Source of the DNA: Allofranklinella schreckenbergeri
Lineage (GTDB): Bacteria; Pseudomonadota; Gammaproteobacteria; Burkholderiales; Burkholderiaceae_C
NCBI RefSeq assembly: GCF_003703475.1
Contig: NZ_RDQM01000007.1
Location: forward strand, 96,800 to 160,799
Reading direction: 5' to 3'
Length of the DNA: 64,000 nucleotides
The notes below the pieces were generated by a model that worked only from the letters and a program-made list of their open reading frames with translations, was not told the origin of the DNA and did not search any database. Positions 49,777-59,051 of this stretch are shown one piece after another (the first letter of the stretch is position 1; each line of letters begins with the position of its first letter). Made by a program: the position numbers and the translations under genes.

Positions 49777-50564
49777 GCCACGCCCACCAAGCCCCCACAC
49801 CCGCCGCGCCAGCCGTATCCGCCGCGCCGTTGCTGGCCGTGGAGAACCTGCACGTGCGCTACGGCAAAAGCGCCGCCTTGCTGGGCGCCCAGCTGCAACT
49901 GGGCCAGGGCGAGCTGGTGTGTGTCATCGGCCCCAACGGCGCGGGCAAATCCTCGCTGCTCAACGCCCTCATGGGCTGCCTGCCCGCCAACGGCAACGCC
50001 AGCGGCACGGTGCGTATTGCCGGGCAGGATGTCTCGGCCCTGCCGCTGGAGCAGCGCGTCAAACGCGGCCTGGCGCTGGTGCCCGAGACGCGCGAGCTGT
50101 TTGCCAGCATGAGCGTGGAGGACAACCTCATCCTCGGCAGCTACCTGCTGCGCCACCAGGGCGCGGCCCAGCGCCAGGCCCTGCTGCAAGAGATCTTTGC
50201 CCTGTTCCCGCGCCTGAAAGAGCGGCGCAAGCAGCCTGCGGGCACCATGTCCGGCGGCGAGCGGCAAATGCTCGTCATCGGCCGCGCGCTCATGAGCCGC
50301 CCGCGCGCGCTCATGCTCGACGAGCCATCGCTGGGCCTGGCGCCCAAAATCATGAACGAAGTCTTTGCCATCATCGAAGACCTGCGCGCCCAGGGCCTGG
50401 GCATCTTGCTGGTGGAACAAAACTCCCGCGCCGCCCTGCGCGCCGCCCGCTACGCCTACGTGCTGGAGCTGGGCGCCATCACCCTGCACGGCCCGGCGCA
50501 GGAAGTGGCCAACCACCCGCAAGTCATCGAAGCCTATCTGGGCAAAAAGCAGGCCGCGCATTGA
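49773..50564 (+). CDS. livF: Branched-chain-type ABC transporter ATPase (LivF family)
   Basis: A 263-residue ATPase. Walker A VIGPNGAGKSSLLNALMGCL, signature MSGGERQMLVIGRALM and Walker B RALMLDEPSLGLAPKIM are present. The ATG at 49773 overlaps the preceding stop by 4 nt. The final codons and following bases are repeated at 32.3 kb as a remnant. Last gene of the aromatic block. Confidence 0.93.
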
Positions 50565-50575
50565 ATGCACTCGGA

Positions 50576-50653
50576 ATTACAAACCAATGTAAATTTGATT
50601 CAATGACCAACATGCCGAAAAAGGCATGAATATTTTCCTTTGGAAATGTAAAA
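50576..50653. repeat. AT-rich palindromic intergenic repeat, copy 10
   Basis: ATTACAAACCAATGTAAATT, core CATGCCGAAAAAGGCATG (a small hairpin), then ATTTTCCTTTGGAAATGTAA. It begins 12 bp after the livF stop and forms the right border of the aromatic block. Confidence 0.85.
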
Positions 50654-50703
50654 ACACCAGGCGCGCCCGTCAAAAGGCGCGCTTTGGTCCATCTGGGCAA
50701 ACC

Positions 50704-50739
50704 TATAATTCCGCGTTCGCAGGCCCTCTGCGGACGCGG
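50704..50739 (+). promoter_or_regulatory. Promoter -10 and leader hairpin upstream of the pyrC homologue
   Basis: A consensus TATAAT at 50704-50709 with TTTGGT at 50683-50688 as a poor -35 (15 bp spacing). A 12-bp stem with one G-T pair follows directly (CCGCGTTCGCAG, 50711-50722, with 50728-50739). The transcript would start near 50716, so the hairpin partly overlaps the start site. Confidence 0.5.
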
Positions 50740-50813
50740 GCGAGTTGGCGCACCGCATTCCCCCTTGCGCACACGCGCCCCTCGTCCCCGGCATTCGTGA
50801 AGAAACCCCGCCC

Positions 50814-52118
50814 ATGAAAACACTGATCCAAGGAGGCCGCCTGCTTGACGCGGCCAGCCAACTCGATACCACGGGCGATGTGGCCATCGCCTCCGGCCGC
50901 ATCATCGCCGTCGGGCAAGCCCCCGCGGGCTTTGCGCCCGAGCGCGTGATCGACGCGCGCGGCCTGTGGGTGCTGCCCGGCCTGGTCGATTTGTGCGCCC
51001 GCCTGCGCGAGCCGGGCTACGAGCACGCGGGCATGCTGGAAAGCGAAATGCGCGCGGCCGTGGCCGGCGGCATCACCACCTTGGTTTGCCCGCCCGACAC
51101 CGACCCGGTGCTGGACGAGGCTGGCCTGATCGAGATGCTCAAGCTGCGCGCCAGCCGCCTGCGCCAGGCCGCGCGCCTGTTTCCGCTGGGCGCGCTGACC
51201 AAAGGCCTGCAAGGCGAGGTGCTGACCGAAATGTCGCACCTGACCGAGGCCGGCTGCGTGGGCTTTAGCCAGGCCGAGTCGCCCATGCGCAGCAACCAGG
51301 CGTTGCTGCGCAGCCTGCAATACGCCAGCACGTTTGGCTACTCCGTCTGGCTGCGCCCGCAGGATGCGTCGCTGGGCGGCGGCGTGGCCGCCAGCGGCCC
51401 CCTGGCCCAGCGCCTGGGCCTGGCGGGTGTGCCCGTGGCGGCGGAAACCATCGCCTTGCACACCATTTTCGAATTGCTGCGCGCCTGCCCCTGCCACGTC
51501 CACCTGTGCCGCATCAGCAGCGCGCAAGGCGTGGCGCTGGTGCGCCAGGCCAAGGCCGAAGGGCTGCCGGTGACGTGCGATGTGAGCGTGCATTCGCTGC
51601 TGCTGACCGATACCGACATCGGCTACTTCGACAGCCGCGCCCGCTTGCTGCCGCCGCTGCGCCAGCAGCGCGACCGCGAAGCGCTCTCGCAAGCGCTGGC
51701 CGACGGCACGATCGATGCGCTCGTCTCCGACCACACCCCGGTGGCCGACGATGCCAAGGAAGTGCCCTTTGCCGATGCCGAGCCGGGCGCCACGGCGCTG
51801 GAGCTGCTGCTGCCCCTGGCCCACAAATGGGCCGAGCAGGAAGGCGTGCCGCTGCTCACAGCCCTCTCGCGCGTGGGCGCGGGCGCGGCGCGCGTGTTGG
51901 GCGTGGCGCTGGGCACCTTGAGCGCCAGCGCGGGCCGCCTGACGCCGGGCGGCATGGCCGATTTGTGCCTGTACAACCCACAGGCGGAATGGGCCGTCAC
52001 CCCCGCTGCGCTGCAAAGCCAGGGCAAATACACGCCGTTCGAGCAAGTGCCCATGCCAGGGCGCGTGCAGGCTACGTGTGTGGCGGGCGATTGGGTGTAC
52101 GAGCGCGCCGGGGCGTGA
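50814..52118 (+). CDS. Dihydroorotase homologue lacking the metal-binding HxH (PyrX type)
   Basis: A 434-residue amidohydrolase-fold protein. The active-enzyme motif DxHxHLREPG is replaced by LVDLCARLREPGYEHAGM, so both zinc histidines are missing. The rest is well kept: TTLVCPPDTDPVLDEAG, LPVTCDVSVHSLLLTD, LVSDHTPVADDAKEVPFADA. Such PyrX proteins are non-catalytic partners of aspartate transcarbamoylase (PyrB) in many Pseudomonas and Betaproteobacteria. pyrB, its usual upstream neighbour, is absent; the aromatic block lies there instead. Start at ATG 50814, from which the amidohydrolase N-terminus reads directly. Confidence 0.9.
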   Translation: MKTLIQGGRLLDAASQLDTTGDVAIASGRIIAVGQAPAGFAPERVIDARGLWVLPGLVDLCARLREPGYEHAGMLESEMRAAVAGGITTLVCPPDTDPVLDEAGLIEMLKLRASRLRQAARLFPLGALTKGLQGEVLTEMSHLTEAGCVGFSQAESPMRSNQALLRSLQYASTFGYSVWLRPQDASLGGGVAASGPLAQRLGLAGVPVAAETIALHTIFELLRACPCHVHLCRISSAQGVALVRQAKAEGLPVTCDVSVHSLLLTDTDIGYFDSRARLLPPLRQQRDREALSQALADGTIDALVSDHTPVADDAKEVPFADAEPGATALELLLPLAHKWAEQEGVPLLTALSRVGAGAARVLGVALGTLSASAGRLTPGGMADLCLYNPQAEWAVTPAALQSQGKYTPFEQVPMPGRVQATCVAGDWVYERAGA

Positions 52119-52129
52119 GAGCCTCATTC

Positions 52130-52210
52130 ATTACCAATCAACAGAAATACAACATCAATACTACATTGCCGAAACGGCAATGTTTTATTTCCTTTTGATT
52201 TGTAAGAATA
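52130..52210. repeat. AT-rich palindromic intergenic repeat, copy 11
   Basis: ATTACCAATCAACAGAAATA on the left, core CATTGCCGAAACGGCAATG (an 8-bp hairpin), then TTATTTCCTTTTGATTTGTA. Starts 12 bp after the stop of the pyrC homologue. Confidence 0.88.
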
Positions 52211-52212
52211 AT

Positions 52213-52237
52213 AAAAAGCGGCTCCAAGCCGCTTTTT
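52213..52237. terminator. Bidirectional terminator between pyrC homologue and VWA gene
   Basis: Stem AAAAAGCGGCT / AGCCGCTTTTT, loop CCA. The right end touches the stop codon of the convergent VWA gene. Confidence 0.88.
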
Positions 52238-53430
52238 TATTTGGACAGCAAGCGCATGGCGTCCTCCAGCCCCTTGATGGTCAGGGGGAACATGCGCCCG
52301 CCCATGAGCTGGTTGATGAGGTCGATGCTGTGGCGGTAGGGCCAGGAGGCTTGCGGCTCAGGGTTGATCCAGGCGTGCTGGGGGAAGGCGTTGGTGAGGC
52401 GTTGCAGCCATTCGGCGCCAGCCTCGGCGTTGTGGTATTCGACGCTGCCGCCCGGTTGCAGGATTTCGTAGGGGCTCATGGTGGCGTCGCCCACGAAGAT
52501 GAGTTTGTAGTCCTTGTTGTACTTGCGGATGATGTCCCAGGTGTCGAACTTCTCGGTGAAGCGGCGGCGGTTGTGCTTCCACACGAAGTCGTAGACGCAG
52601 TTGTGGAAGTAATAAAACTCCAGGTGCTTGAATTCGCTTTTGACGGCGGAGAACAGCTCCTCCACGCGGGGGATGTGCTCGTCCATGGTGCCGCCCACGT
52701 CCATCAGCAGCAGCACTTTCACGCTGTTGTGCCGCTCGGGGACCATCTTGATGTCCAGCCAGCCCGCGTTGGCGGCGGTGGCGCTGATGGTGCCGGGCAA
52801 GTCCAGCTCCAGCTCGGCGCTGGTGCGCGCGAATTTGCGCAGGCGCTTGAGGGCGACTTTGATGTTGCGCGTGCCCAGCTCCTGGGTGTCGTCATAGTCG
52901 CGGTACATGCGCGCGTCCCACACCTTGACGGCGCTTTTTTGCCCGCCCTTGCCGCCGATGCGGATGCCGCGCGGGTTGTAGCCGCCGTGGCCAAAGGGGC
53001 TGGTGCCGCCGGTGCCAATCCATTTGTTGCCGCCTTCGTGGCGACCTTGCTGTTCTTGCAGGCGCTTTTTCAGCGTCTCCATCAGCTCGTCCCACTCCAT
53101 CGCTTCCAGCGCGGCTTTTTGCTCGGGCGTGAGTTCGCGCTCCAGCAGTTGCTTGAGCCAGTCCTGGGGAATGGCGCGGGCCAGCTCGGCGCGCTGCTCC
53201 ACACCGTGGAAGTAGGCGGAGAAGGCGCGGTCGAACTTGTCATAGTGCTTTTCGTCCTTGATGAGCACGGTGCGCGCCAGGTGGTAGAAGGCGTCCATGT
53301 CGCCCACGTCTTGCGGGTCGGCCAGCGGGCCGATGACGCCCGCTTGCAAGGCTTCGAGCAGGGCCAGAAATTCCTTGACGGAGATGGGCAGGCCGCCCGC
53401 GCGCAGGGTGTAGAAAAAGTCGATCAGCAT
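52237..53430 (-). CDS. VWA domain-containing protein (CoxE-like), MoxR partner
   Basis: A 397-residue cytoplasmic protein. N-terminal helical part (MLIDFFYTLRAGGLPISVKE, then FLALLEALQAGV), a Gly-rich middle (GTGGTSPFGHGGYNPRGIRI) and a C-terminal VWA domain. The MIDAS segment reads VLLLMDVGGTMDEHI, so the usual DxSxS is DVGGT, a variant common in this subfamily. MoxR/VWA pairs act as chaperone-like systems that assemble metal or other enzyme complexes. No Shine-Dalgarno is obvious before 53430; the start is taken from where homology begins. Last gene of a four-gene minus-strand run. Confidence 0.85.
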   Translation of the reverse strand: MLIDFFYTLRAGGLPISVKEFLALLEALQAGVIGPLADPQDVGDMDAFYHLARTVLIKDEKHYDKFDRAFSAYFHGVEQRAELARAIPQDWLKQLLERELTPEQKAALEAMEWDELMETLKKRLQEQQGRHEGGNKWIGTGGTSPFGHGGYNPRGIRIGGKGGQKSAVKVWDARMYRDYDDTQELGTRNIKVALKRLRKFARTSAELELDLPGTISATAANAGWLDIKMVPERHNSVKVLLLMDVGGTMDEHIPRVEELFSAVKSEFKHLEFYYFHNCVYDFVWKHNRRRFTEKFDTWDIIRKYNKDYKLIFVGDATMSPYEILQPGGSVEYHNAEAGAEWLQRLTNAFPQHAWINPEPQASWPYRHSIDLINQLMGGRMFPLTIKGLEDAMRLLSK

Positions 53431-53495
53431 GGCGGCGTAGTCGGTGGCGGGGTGTGGGAGGCGTGGGGAAAGTCGGCAAGAAGCCTTGCGTGGCG

Positions 53496-54119
53496 CTAGG
53501 CTGGCTGCCGGGCCTGATCGCGGCTCTGGTGGCGCGCCAACTGGTGCAGCAGATGGGCGCGGGTTTCGGGCCACTCTTCACGGGTGAGGCTGTACATGAC
53601 GGTGTCGCGGATGGTGCCGTCGCGGCGCAGCGCGTGGCCGCGGATCACGCCGTCTTTTTTCGCGCCCAGACGCTCGATGGCGCGCTGGCTGGCGTAGTTG
53701 AAGTTGTCCGTGCGCCAGCCCACCACGCGCGCGCCCAGCGTCTCGAACGCATGGGTGAGCAACAGCAGTTTGCAGGTGGTGTTGACGTGCGTGCGCTGCA
53801 CGCGCTGGGCATACCAGGTGTAGCCAATCTCCAGCCGCCGCACGGCGGGCAGGATGTCGTGGTAGCTGGTGCTGCCCAACACTTCGCCACTGGCGGCCTC
53901 AATGACGGCAAAGGGCAGCCGCTGGCCTTGTTGCTGCATCTGCAAGGCCGTTTCGATGTAGGCGCGCACATTTTCCGGCTCGGGCACGCTGCTCACGCGC
54001 AGTTCCCACAACCGGCCGTCGCAGGCGGCGGCGCGCAGGCCGTCTTCGTGGTGCGGTTGCAGCGGCTCCAGGCGCAGGCCGTCGGCGTGCAAGGTGGTGG
54101 GGGCGATGGCCCAGTTCAT
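53496..54119 (-). CDS. GNAT-family N-acetyltransferase (RimJ/RimL type)
   Basis: A 207-residue acetyltransferase. Seen: LRLEPLQPHHEDGLRAAACD, LPFAVIEAASGEVLGSTSYH, RRLEIGYTWYAQRVQRTHVN, and a C-terminal RTDNFNYASQRAIERLGAKK with GVIRGHALRRDGTIRDTVMY. Substrate unknown. It overlaps the lipoprotein gene by 4 nt (ATGA) and lies 65 bp upstream of the VWA gene. Confidence 0.88.
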   Translation of the reverse strand: MNWAIAPTTLHADGLRLEPLQPHHEDGLRAAACDGRLWELRVSSVPEPENVRAYIETALQMQQQGQRLPFAVIEAASGEVLGSTSYHDILPAVRRLEIGYTWYAQRVQRTHVNTTCKLLLLTHAFETLGARVVGWRTDNFNYASQRAIERLGAKKDGVIRGHALRRDGTIRDTVMYSLTREEWPETRAHLLHQLARHQSRDQARQPA

Positions 54120-54655
54120 GGCTGTTCTCCAGGGGAGGCAGGGCGAAAGGATGGCGCGGCCGCCAGCAGCTCGGCCAGGCGCTGCGCGTCCTCGGCGGCG
54201 ATGTAGCCGATAGGGCCGCTCACGCTTTGGCCGTCATCGCTGCCGGGGCAGGCGCTGTTGGCGGAGCGGTAGCGCTGGGTGCCGGTGCGGTCGGTCAAGG
54301 TCAGTTCGTAAATGGGCGCGCCGATTTCGCATGGCCCGGCTTCTTGCGTGCGCAAGTTCGCCAGCGCATCGCGGGCGGCCGCGCTGGCCTGGGCCAGCGG
54401 GCGTTCGATGACAACGTGGGCGGCGGCGTGGGAAGCGGTGGTGGCTGAAGCAGCTGCGCCCGCCCATTGGCTTTTGACGATGGCGATATGGGCCTGCGCG
54501 TCGTCATGCCGGGGGCGCCAGACCAGCGCGCCTTGCACGTCGTAGCCACCGCCGCAAGCGGCCAGGGCAGCGGTGCAAAGCGCGGCCACGATGGAGCGGG
54601 GGCAGGGGCGGGAGCGCGACAAGACACGCAGGCGGGCGGGAGCATCCAGAGGCAT
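54116..54655 (-). CDS. Predicted lipoprotein of unknown function
   Basis: A 179-residue protein. A basic start (RLRVLSRSRPCPRS) and hydrophobic stretch end in a lipobox-like AALAACGGGYD, so it is probably lipidated at Cys34. The mature part has TLTDRTGTQRYRSANSACPG and a C-terminal GPIGYIAAEDAQRLAELLAA. No family recognised. It lies 28 nt after the MoxR gene. Confidence 0.7.
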   Translation of the reverse strand: MPLDAPARLRVLSRSRPCPRSIVAALCTAALAACGGGYDVQGALVWRPRHDDAQAHIAIVKSQWAGAAASATTASHAAAHVVIERPLAQASAAARDALANLRTQEAGPCEIGAPIYELTLTDRTGTQRYRSANSACPGSDDGQSVSGPIGYIAAEDAQRLAELLAAAPSFRPASPGEQP

Positions 54656-54683
54656 AGGCGGGGGCAGCGGTGGCTGGCAGTGG

Positions 54684-55526
54684 TCAGCGGTTGCGCTGGT
54701 TCATGAAAACGAGTTTTTCCAGCAAGGTGACGTCTTGCTCGTTTTTCAGCAAAGCGCCCAGCAGCGGCGGCAGGGTGATTTTGTCGTCCTGGCTGCGCAG
54801 CGCTTCCAGGGGGATGTCCTCGGCCACCAGCAGCTTGAGCCAATCGATCAGCTCGCTGGTCGAAGGCTTTTTCTTCAAGCCAGGCACGCTGCGGATTTCG
54901 TAAAAGCTCTTGAGCGCCGCACTCAGCAGCTCGCCCTTGAGGCTGGGGAAATGCACGGCCACGATCTGGCGCATGGTGTCGGCATCGGGGAATTTGATGT
55001 AGTGGAAAAAGCAACGGCGCAAAAAGGCGTCGGGCAGCTCCTTCTCGTTATTGGAGGTGATGAACACGATGGGGCGCTGGCGCGCGCGGATGAGTTCACG
55101 CGTTTCATAGACGTAGAACTCCATGCGGTCGAGCTCGCGCAGCAAATCGTTGGGGAATTCGATATCAGCCTTGTCGATCTCGTCGATCAGCAGCGCCGTG
55201 GGCTGCTCGGCGGTGAAGGCCTGCCAGAGCACGCCTTTGACGATGTAGTTGTGGATGTCCTTGACGCGGTCGTCGCCCAATTGCGAATCGCGCAGACGGC
55301 TGACGGCGTCGTACTCATACAAGCCCTGCTGCGCCTTGGTGGTGGATTTGATGTGCCATTGCAGCAGGTTCAGCCCCAGGGCCTGGGCCACTTCTTCGGC
55401 CAGCATGGTCTTGCCCGTGCCCGGCTCGCCCTTGACCAGCAGCGGGCGTTGCAAGGCAATGGCCGCGTTCACGGCCAGCTTGAGGTCTTGGGTGGCAACG
55501 TACTGATCGGAGCCTTGAAATTGCAT
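54684..55526 (-). CDS. MoxR-family AAA ATPase
   Basis: A 280-residue AAA+ protein. Walker A LLVKGEPGTGKTMLAEEVAQ, Walker B ALLIDEIDKADIEFPNDLL, sensor 1 PIVFITSNNEKELPDAFLRR, and the arginine-finger part RRCFFHYIKFPD. Together with the VWA protein it forms a probable assembly or maturation complex. ATG at 55526 (MQFQGSDQ) is preferred over 55532, because AAGGA lies about 6-7 nt before it. First gene of the minus-strand run. Confidence 0.92.
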   Translation of the reverse strand: MQFQGSDQYVATQDLKLAVNAAIALQRPLLVKGEPGTGKTMLAEEVAQALGLNLLQWHIKSTTKAQQGLYEYDAVSRLRDSQLGDDRVKDIHNYIVKGVLWQAFTAEQPTALLIDEIDKADIEFPNDLLRELDRMEFYVYETRELIRARQRPIVFITSNNEKELPDAFLRRCFFHYIKFPDADTMRQIVAVHFPSLKGELLSAALKSFYEIRSVPGLKKKPSTSELIDWLKLLVAEDIPLEALRSQDDKITLPPLLGALLKNEQDVTLLEKLVFMNQRNR

Positions 55527-55658
55527 GCTCATCCTTTGAAAGAAAAACGGGGCCAAGCGGCGGGGAAATGAAGAAACGGGCGATTTTGCCGCACGCTCAT
55601 GCCATCGCTGCCCGTGCAAGCCCTCCCGCACCTGTCAAAAACCCGTCAAAAGACAATT

Positions 55659-55735
55659 ATTTTATAAATCATCAGGAAATAAAATTACCTTAATTTGGCA
55701 TGATGACAATAAAACCATTTTTACTAAATGGAATT
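55659..55735. repeat. AT-rich palindromic intergenic repeat, copy 12 (diverged)
   Basis: TTTATAAATCATCAGGAAAT, a TTTGGCATGATG core, then TTACTAAATGGAATTAA. Weaker arms than other copies, same position type and base composition. It lies upstream of both the MoxR gene and odhA. Confidence 0.6.
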
Positions 55736-56063
55736 AATCGCAAAAAACACCAAAACGCCCTGCACACCCGCACCAGATCACACCCAATCGCACCGCGCCG
55801 CCGCCCATGCCGCCAGGGCCGAGCGCCACCCACTGGGGCGAAACCGCCACACCCGGCCCATACCACCCGCCAAACACCGCCCAAAGCCACCCAGGCGCGC
55901 AAAAAGGCCCTGCGCGTACGTGGTGGCAGTGGCACAATCGTGCCCATTCTTTTCCGGCGCCTTCCCCCACGCCCCGCATCCGCCAATCGGTTCAGCCGTG
56001 TCGCGGAAGGTTTTTGTCAAACCAACTAATGCGCTCCCAAGGAGCGCCGAGGTCCCGCGAGTC
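55736..56063 (+). promoter_or_regulatory. odhA upstream region with long leader
   Basis: A 328-base region before odhA. A GGCAC-AATC-GTGCC dyad at 55931-55944 contains a CACAAT -10-like hexamer. AAGGAGCG lies at 56039-56046, too far for a normal ribosome-binding site; GAGG at 56049-56052 is closer. The odhA frame is open through the region but lacks homology. Nothing else coding was seen. Confidence 0.4.
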
Positions 56064-58940
56064 ATGAGCGATCCCACCCTGTACCAGCAATACCAGGGCA
56101 ACACCCATCTGTTCGGCAGCAACGCGCCGTATGTCGAGGAGATGTACGAAAACTATCTGGCCGACCCCACCAGCATCCCCGAAAGCTGGCGCGAATATTT
56201 CGACGCGCTGCAAAACACCCCGGCCGCTGATGGCACCTTCAGCCGCGACGTGCCGCACCAGCCCGTCATCAACGCCTTTGCCGAACGCGCCCGCCAGGGC
56301 GTGACCCAGGTTGTCGTGGCCAGCGGCGCCGACACCGAAATGGGCCGCAAACGCACCGCCGTGCAACAGTTGATTGCCGCCTACCGCAACGTAGGCCAAC
56401 GCTGGGCCGATCTGGACCCGCTCAAACGCACGCCGCGCCCCCACATCCCCGAGATGGAGCCCGCCTTCTACGGCCTGGCCGATGCCGATCTGGAAACGGT
56501 GTTCAACACCAGCAACACCTTCTTCGGCAAAGACACGATGACGCTGCGCGAGCTGCTCAACGCCCTGCGCGAGACTTACACCACCACCATCGGCGCCGAA
56601 TACATGTACCTGACCGACCAGACGCAAAAGCGCTGGTGGCAGGAAAAGCTCGAAAGCGCGCGCACCAATCCGCATCTGAACGCCGAGCAGAAAAAACACG
56701 TGCTCAAGCAGCTCACCGCTGCTGAAGGGCTGGAGCGCTTCTTGCACACCAAATACGTCGGCCAAAAACGCTTCTCGCTCGAAGGCGGCGAGAGCTTCAT
56801 CGTCGCCATCGACGCGCTGGTGGAAGCCGCTGGCGTGGCAGGCGTGCAAGAAGTCGTCATCGGCATGGCCCACCGCGGCCGCCTGAACGTGCTGGTCAAC
56901 GCGCTAGGCAAAATGCCTGCGGATTTGTTCGCCGAATTCGAGCACACCGCGCCCGAAGACCTGCCTGCGGGCGACGTGAAATACCACCAGGGCTTTAGCT
57001 CGGACGTGCCCACCGCGGGCGGCCCCGTGCACCTGACGCTGGCCTTCAACCCCTCGCACCTGGAAATCGTCAACCCCGTGGTGGAAGGCTCGGTGCGCTC
57101 GCGCATGGACCGCCGCGGCGATCCGCAAGGCAAGCAAGTGCTGCCCGTGCTGGTGCACGGCGACGCCGCCATCGCCGGCCAAGGCGTGGTGCAGGAGACG
57201 CTGGCCATGTCGCAAACGCGCGGCTACACCACTGGCGGCACGGTGCACTTCGTCATCAACAACCAAATCGGCTTCACCACCAGCGACCCACGCGACACGC
57301 GCTCGACCTATTACTGCACCGATGTGGTGAAAATGGTCGAAGCGCCCGTGCTGCACGTCAACGCCGATGACCCCGAGGCCGTCGTGCTGGCCACCCATCT
57401 CGCGCTGGAATACCGCATGACCTTTGGCCGCGATGTGGTGGTGGACATCATCTGCTTCCGCAAGCTGGGCCACAACGAGCAGGACACCCCCATGCTCACC
57501 CAGCCGCTGATGTACAAGAAAATCGCCCAGCACCCCGGCACGCGCAAGGTCTATGCCGACAAGCTCATCGCCCAGGGCGTGCTCGATGCCGACGGCCCCG
57601 AGGAGATGATCCGCGCCTATCGCGCCGTGCTCGAGCATGGCAAGAACACCGTCGAGCCGGTGCTGACCAACTTCAAGCGCCAGTACGCCGTCGATTGGGC
57701 GCCCTACCGCAGCAAGTGGACGGACGAGGCCGACACCGCCATCCCCCTCTCCGAGTGGAAACGCCTGGCCGAACGCCTGACCACCTTGCCCGAAACCGTC
57801 ACCCCGCACCAGTTGGTGAAAAAGGTCTATACCGACCGCGCCGCCATGGGCCGTGGCGAAATCCCCGTGGACTGGGGCATGGGCGAAGGCATGGCCTTTG
57901 CCTCGCTGGTGGCCAGCGGCTACCCTATCCGTCTCTCGGGCGAAGACAGCGGCCGTGGCACCTTCAGCCACCGCCACTCCGTCATCCACGACCAGAACCG
58001 CGCCGCCTACGATGAGGGGGTGTACATCCCGCTGCAAAACATCGCCGAAAACCAGGCGCCGTTCGTGGTGATCGACTCCATCCTCTCGGAAGAAGCCGTG
58101 CTGGGCTTCGAGTACGGCTACGCCTCCAACGACCCGCACTCGCTGGTGATCTGGGAAGCGCAGTTCGGCGACTTCCTCAACGGCGCGCAGGTGGTGGTGG
58201 ACCAGTTCATCGCCTCCGGCGAGGTGAAGTGGGGGCGCCTGAACGGCCTAACCATGATGCTGCCGCACGGCTACGAAGGCCAAGGCCCCGAGCACAGCTC
58301 GGCGCGCATCGAGCGCTTCATGCAGTTGGCCGCCGACACCAACATGCAACTGGTGCAGCCCACCACCGCCAGCCAGATCTTCCACCTGCTGCGCCGCCAG
58401 GTGCTGCGCCCGCTGCGCATCCCGCTGGTGATCTTCACGCCCAAGAGCCTGCTGCGCAACAAGGACGCAACCTCGCCCATCAGCGAATTCACCGAAGGGC
58501 GTTTCCGCACCGTGATCGGCGAGCAAAACGAGGCCATCCTGGCCAAGGCCGACAAGGTCAAGCGCCTGATCGCCTGCTCCGGCAAGGTGTATTACGACCT
58601 GGTGAAAAAGCGCGAAGAGTTGGGCGAGGACAACGTCGCCATCATCCGCATCGAGCAGCTCTACCCCTTCCCGCACAAGGCCTTTGGCGCGGAAGTCAAA
58701 CGCTTCCCCAACGCCAAGGAAATCGTCTGGTGCCAGGACGAGCCGCAAAACCAGGGTGCCTGGTTCTTCGTGCAGCACTACATCTACGAAAACATGCTCT
58801 CGGGGCAAAAGCTCGGCTATGCCGGGCGCGCCGCATCGGCCTCGCCCGCAGTGGGCTATGCCCACTTGCACCAAGAGCAGCAAAAAGCGCTGGTCAAAGC
58901 CGCCTTTGCGCGCCTCAAAGGTTTTGTGCTGACCAAGTAA
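56064..58940 (+). CDS. odhA: 2-Oxoglutarate dehydrogenase E1 component
   Basis: A 958-residue thiamine-diphosphate enzyme of the citric acid cycle. N-terminal YQQYQGNTHLFGSNAPYVEE, EGGESFIVAIDALVEAAGVA, MAHRGRLNVLVNALGK, ThDP-binding GDAAIAGQGVVQETLAMSQT and INNQIGFTTSDPRDTRSTYY, and EDSGRGTFSHRHSVIHDQN are in order. Length fits SucA/OdhA. Start ATG 56064 begins the conserved N-terminus. The operon continues with odhB after 111 nt. Confidence 0.96.
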   Translation: MSDPTLYQQYQGNTHLFGSNAPYVEEMYENYLADPTSIPESWREYFDALQNTPAADGTFSRDVPHQPVINAFAERARQGVTQVVVASGADTEMGRKRTAVQQLIAAYRNVGQRWADLDPLKRTPRPHIPEMEPAFYGLADADLETVFNTSNTFFGKDTMTLRELLNALRETYTTTIGAEYMYLTDQTQKRWWQEKLESARTNPHLNAEQKKHVLKQLTAAEGLERFLHTKYVGQKRFSLEGGESFIVAIDALVEAAGVAGVQEVVIGMAHRGRLNVLVNALGKMPADLFAEFEHTAPEDLPAGDVKYHQGFSSDVPTAGGPVHLTLAFNPSHLEIVNPVVEGSVRSRMDRRGDPQGKQVLPVLVHGDAAIAGQGVVQETLAMSQTRGYTTGGTVHFVINNQIGFTTSDPRDTRSTYYCTDVVKMVEAPVLHVNADDPEAVVLATHLALEYRMTFGRDVVVDIICFRKLGHNEQDTPMLTQPLMYKKIAQHPGTRKVYADKLIAQGVLDADGPEEMIRAYRAVLEHGKNTVEPVLTNFKRQYAVDWAPYRSKWTDEADTAIPLSEWKRLAERLTTLPETVTPHQLVKKVYTDRAAMGRGEIPVDWGMGEGMAFASLVASGYPIRLSGEDSGRGTFSHRHSVIHDQNRAAYDEGVYIPLQNIAENQAPFVVIDSILSEEAVLGFEYGYASNDPHSLVIWEAQFGDFLNGAQVVVDQFIASGEVKWGRLNGLTMMLPHGYEGQGPEHSSARIERFMQLAADTNMQLVQPTTASQIFHLLRRQVLRPLRIPLVIFTPKSLLRNKDATSPISEFTEGRFRTVIGEQNEAILAKADKVKRLIACSGKVYYDLVKKREELGEDNVAIIRIEQLYPFPHKAFGAEVKRFPNAKEIVWCQDEPQNQGAWFFVQHYIYENMLSGQKLGYAGRAASASPAVGYAHLHQEQQKALVKAAFARLKGFVLTK

Positions 58941-59051
58941 GCCCCGCCAAGGCTGTCGCCCTGATCTTCAACCAGGGCGGCAGCCTTCTTCTGCTGCTTT
59001 TTCGCTTTTTTCCCCGCCCCTTTCCTCGAACCCCCACTAAGAGACATTCCC

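Noticed and set aside
55931..55944. A sigma-54-like TGGCAC before odhA
   Set aside because: The downstream half reads TGCC where TTGC at fixed spacing is needed; a sigma-70 reading is as good.
55728..56063. N-terminal extension of odhA by 112 codons
   Set aside because: The frame is open but composition is Pro/His/Ala-rich noise, and the conserved E1 N-terminus starts at 56064.
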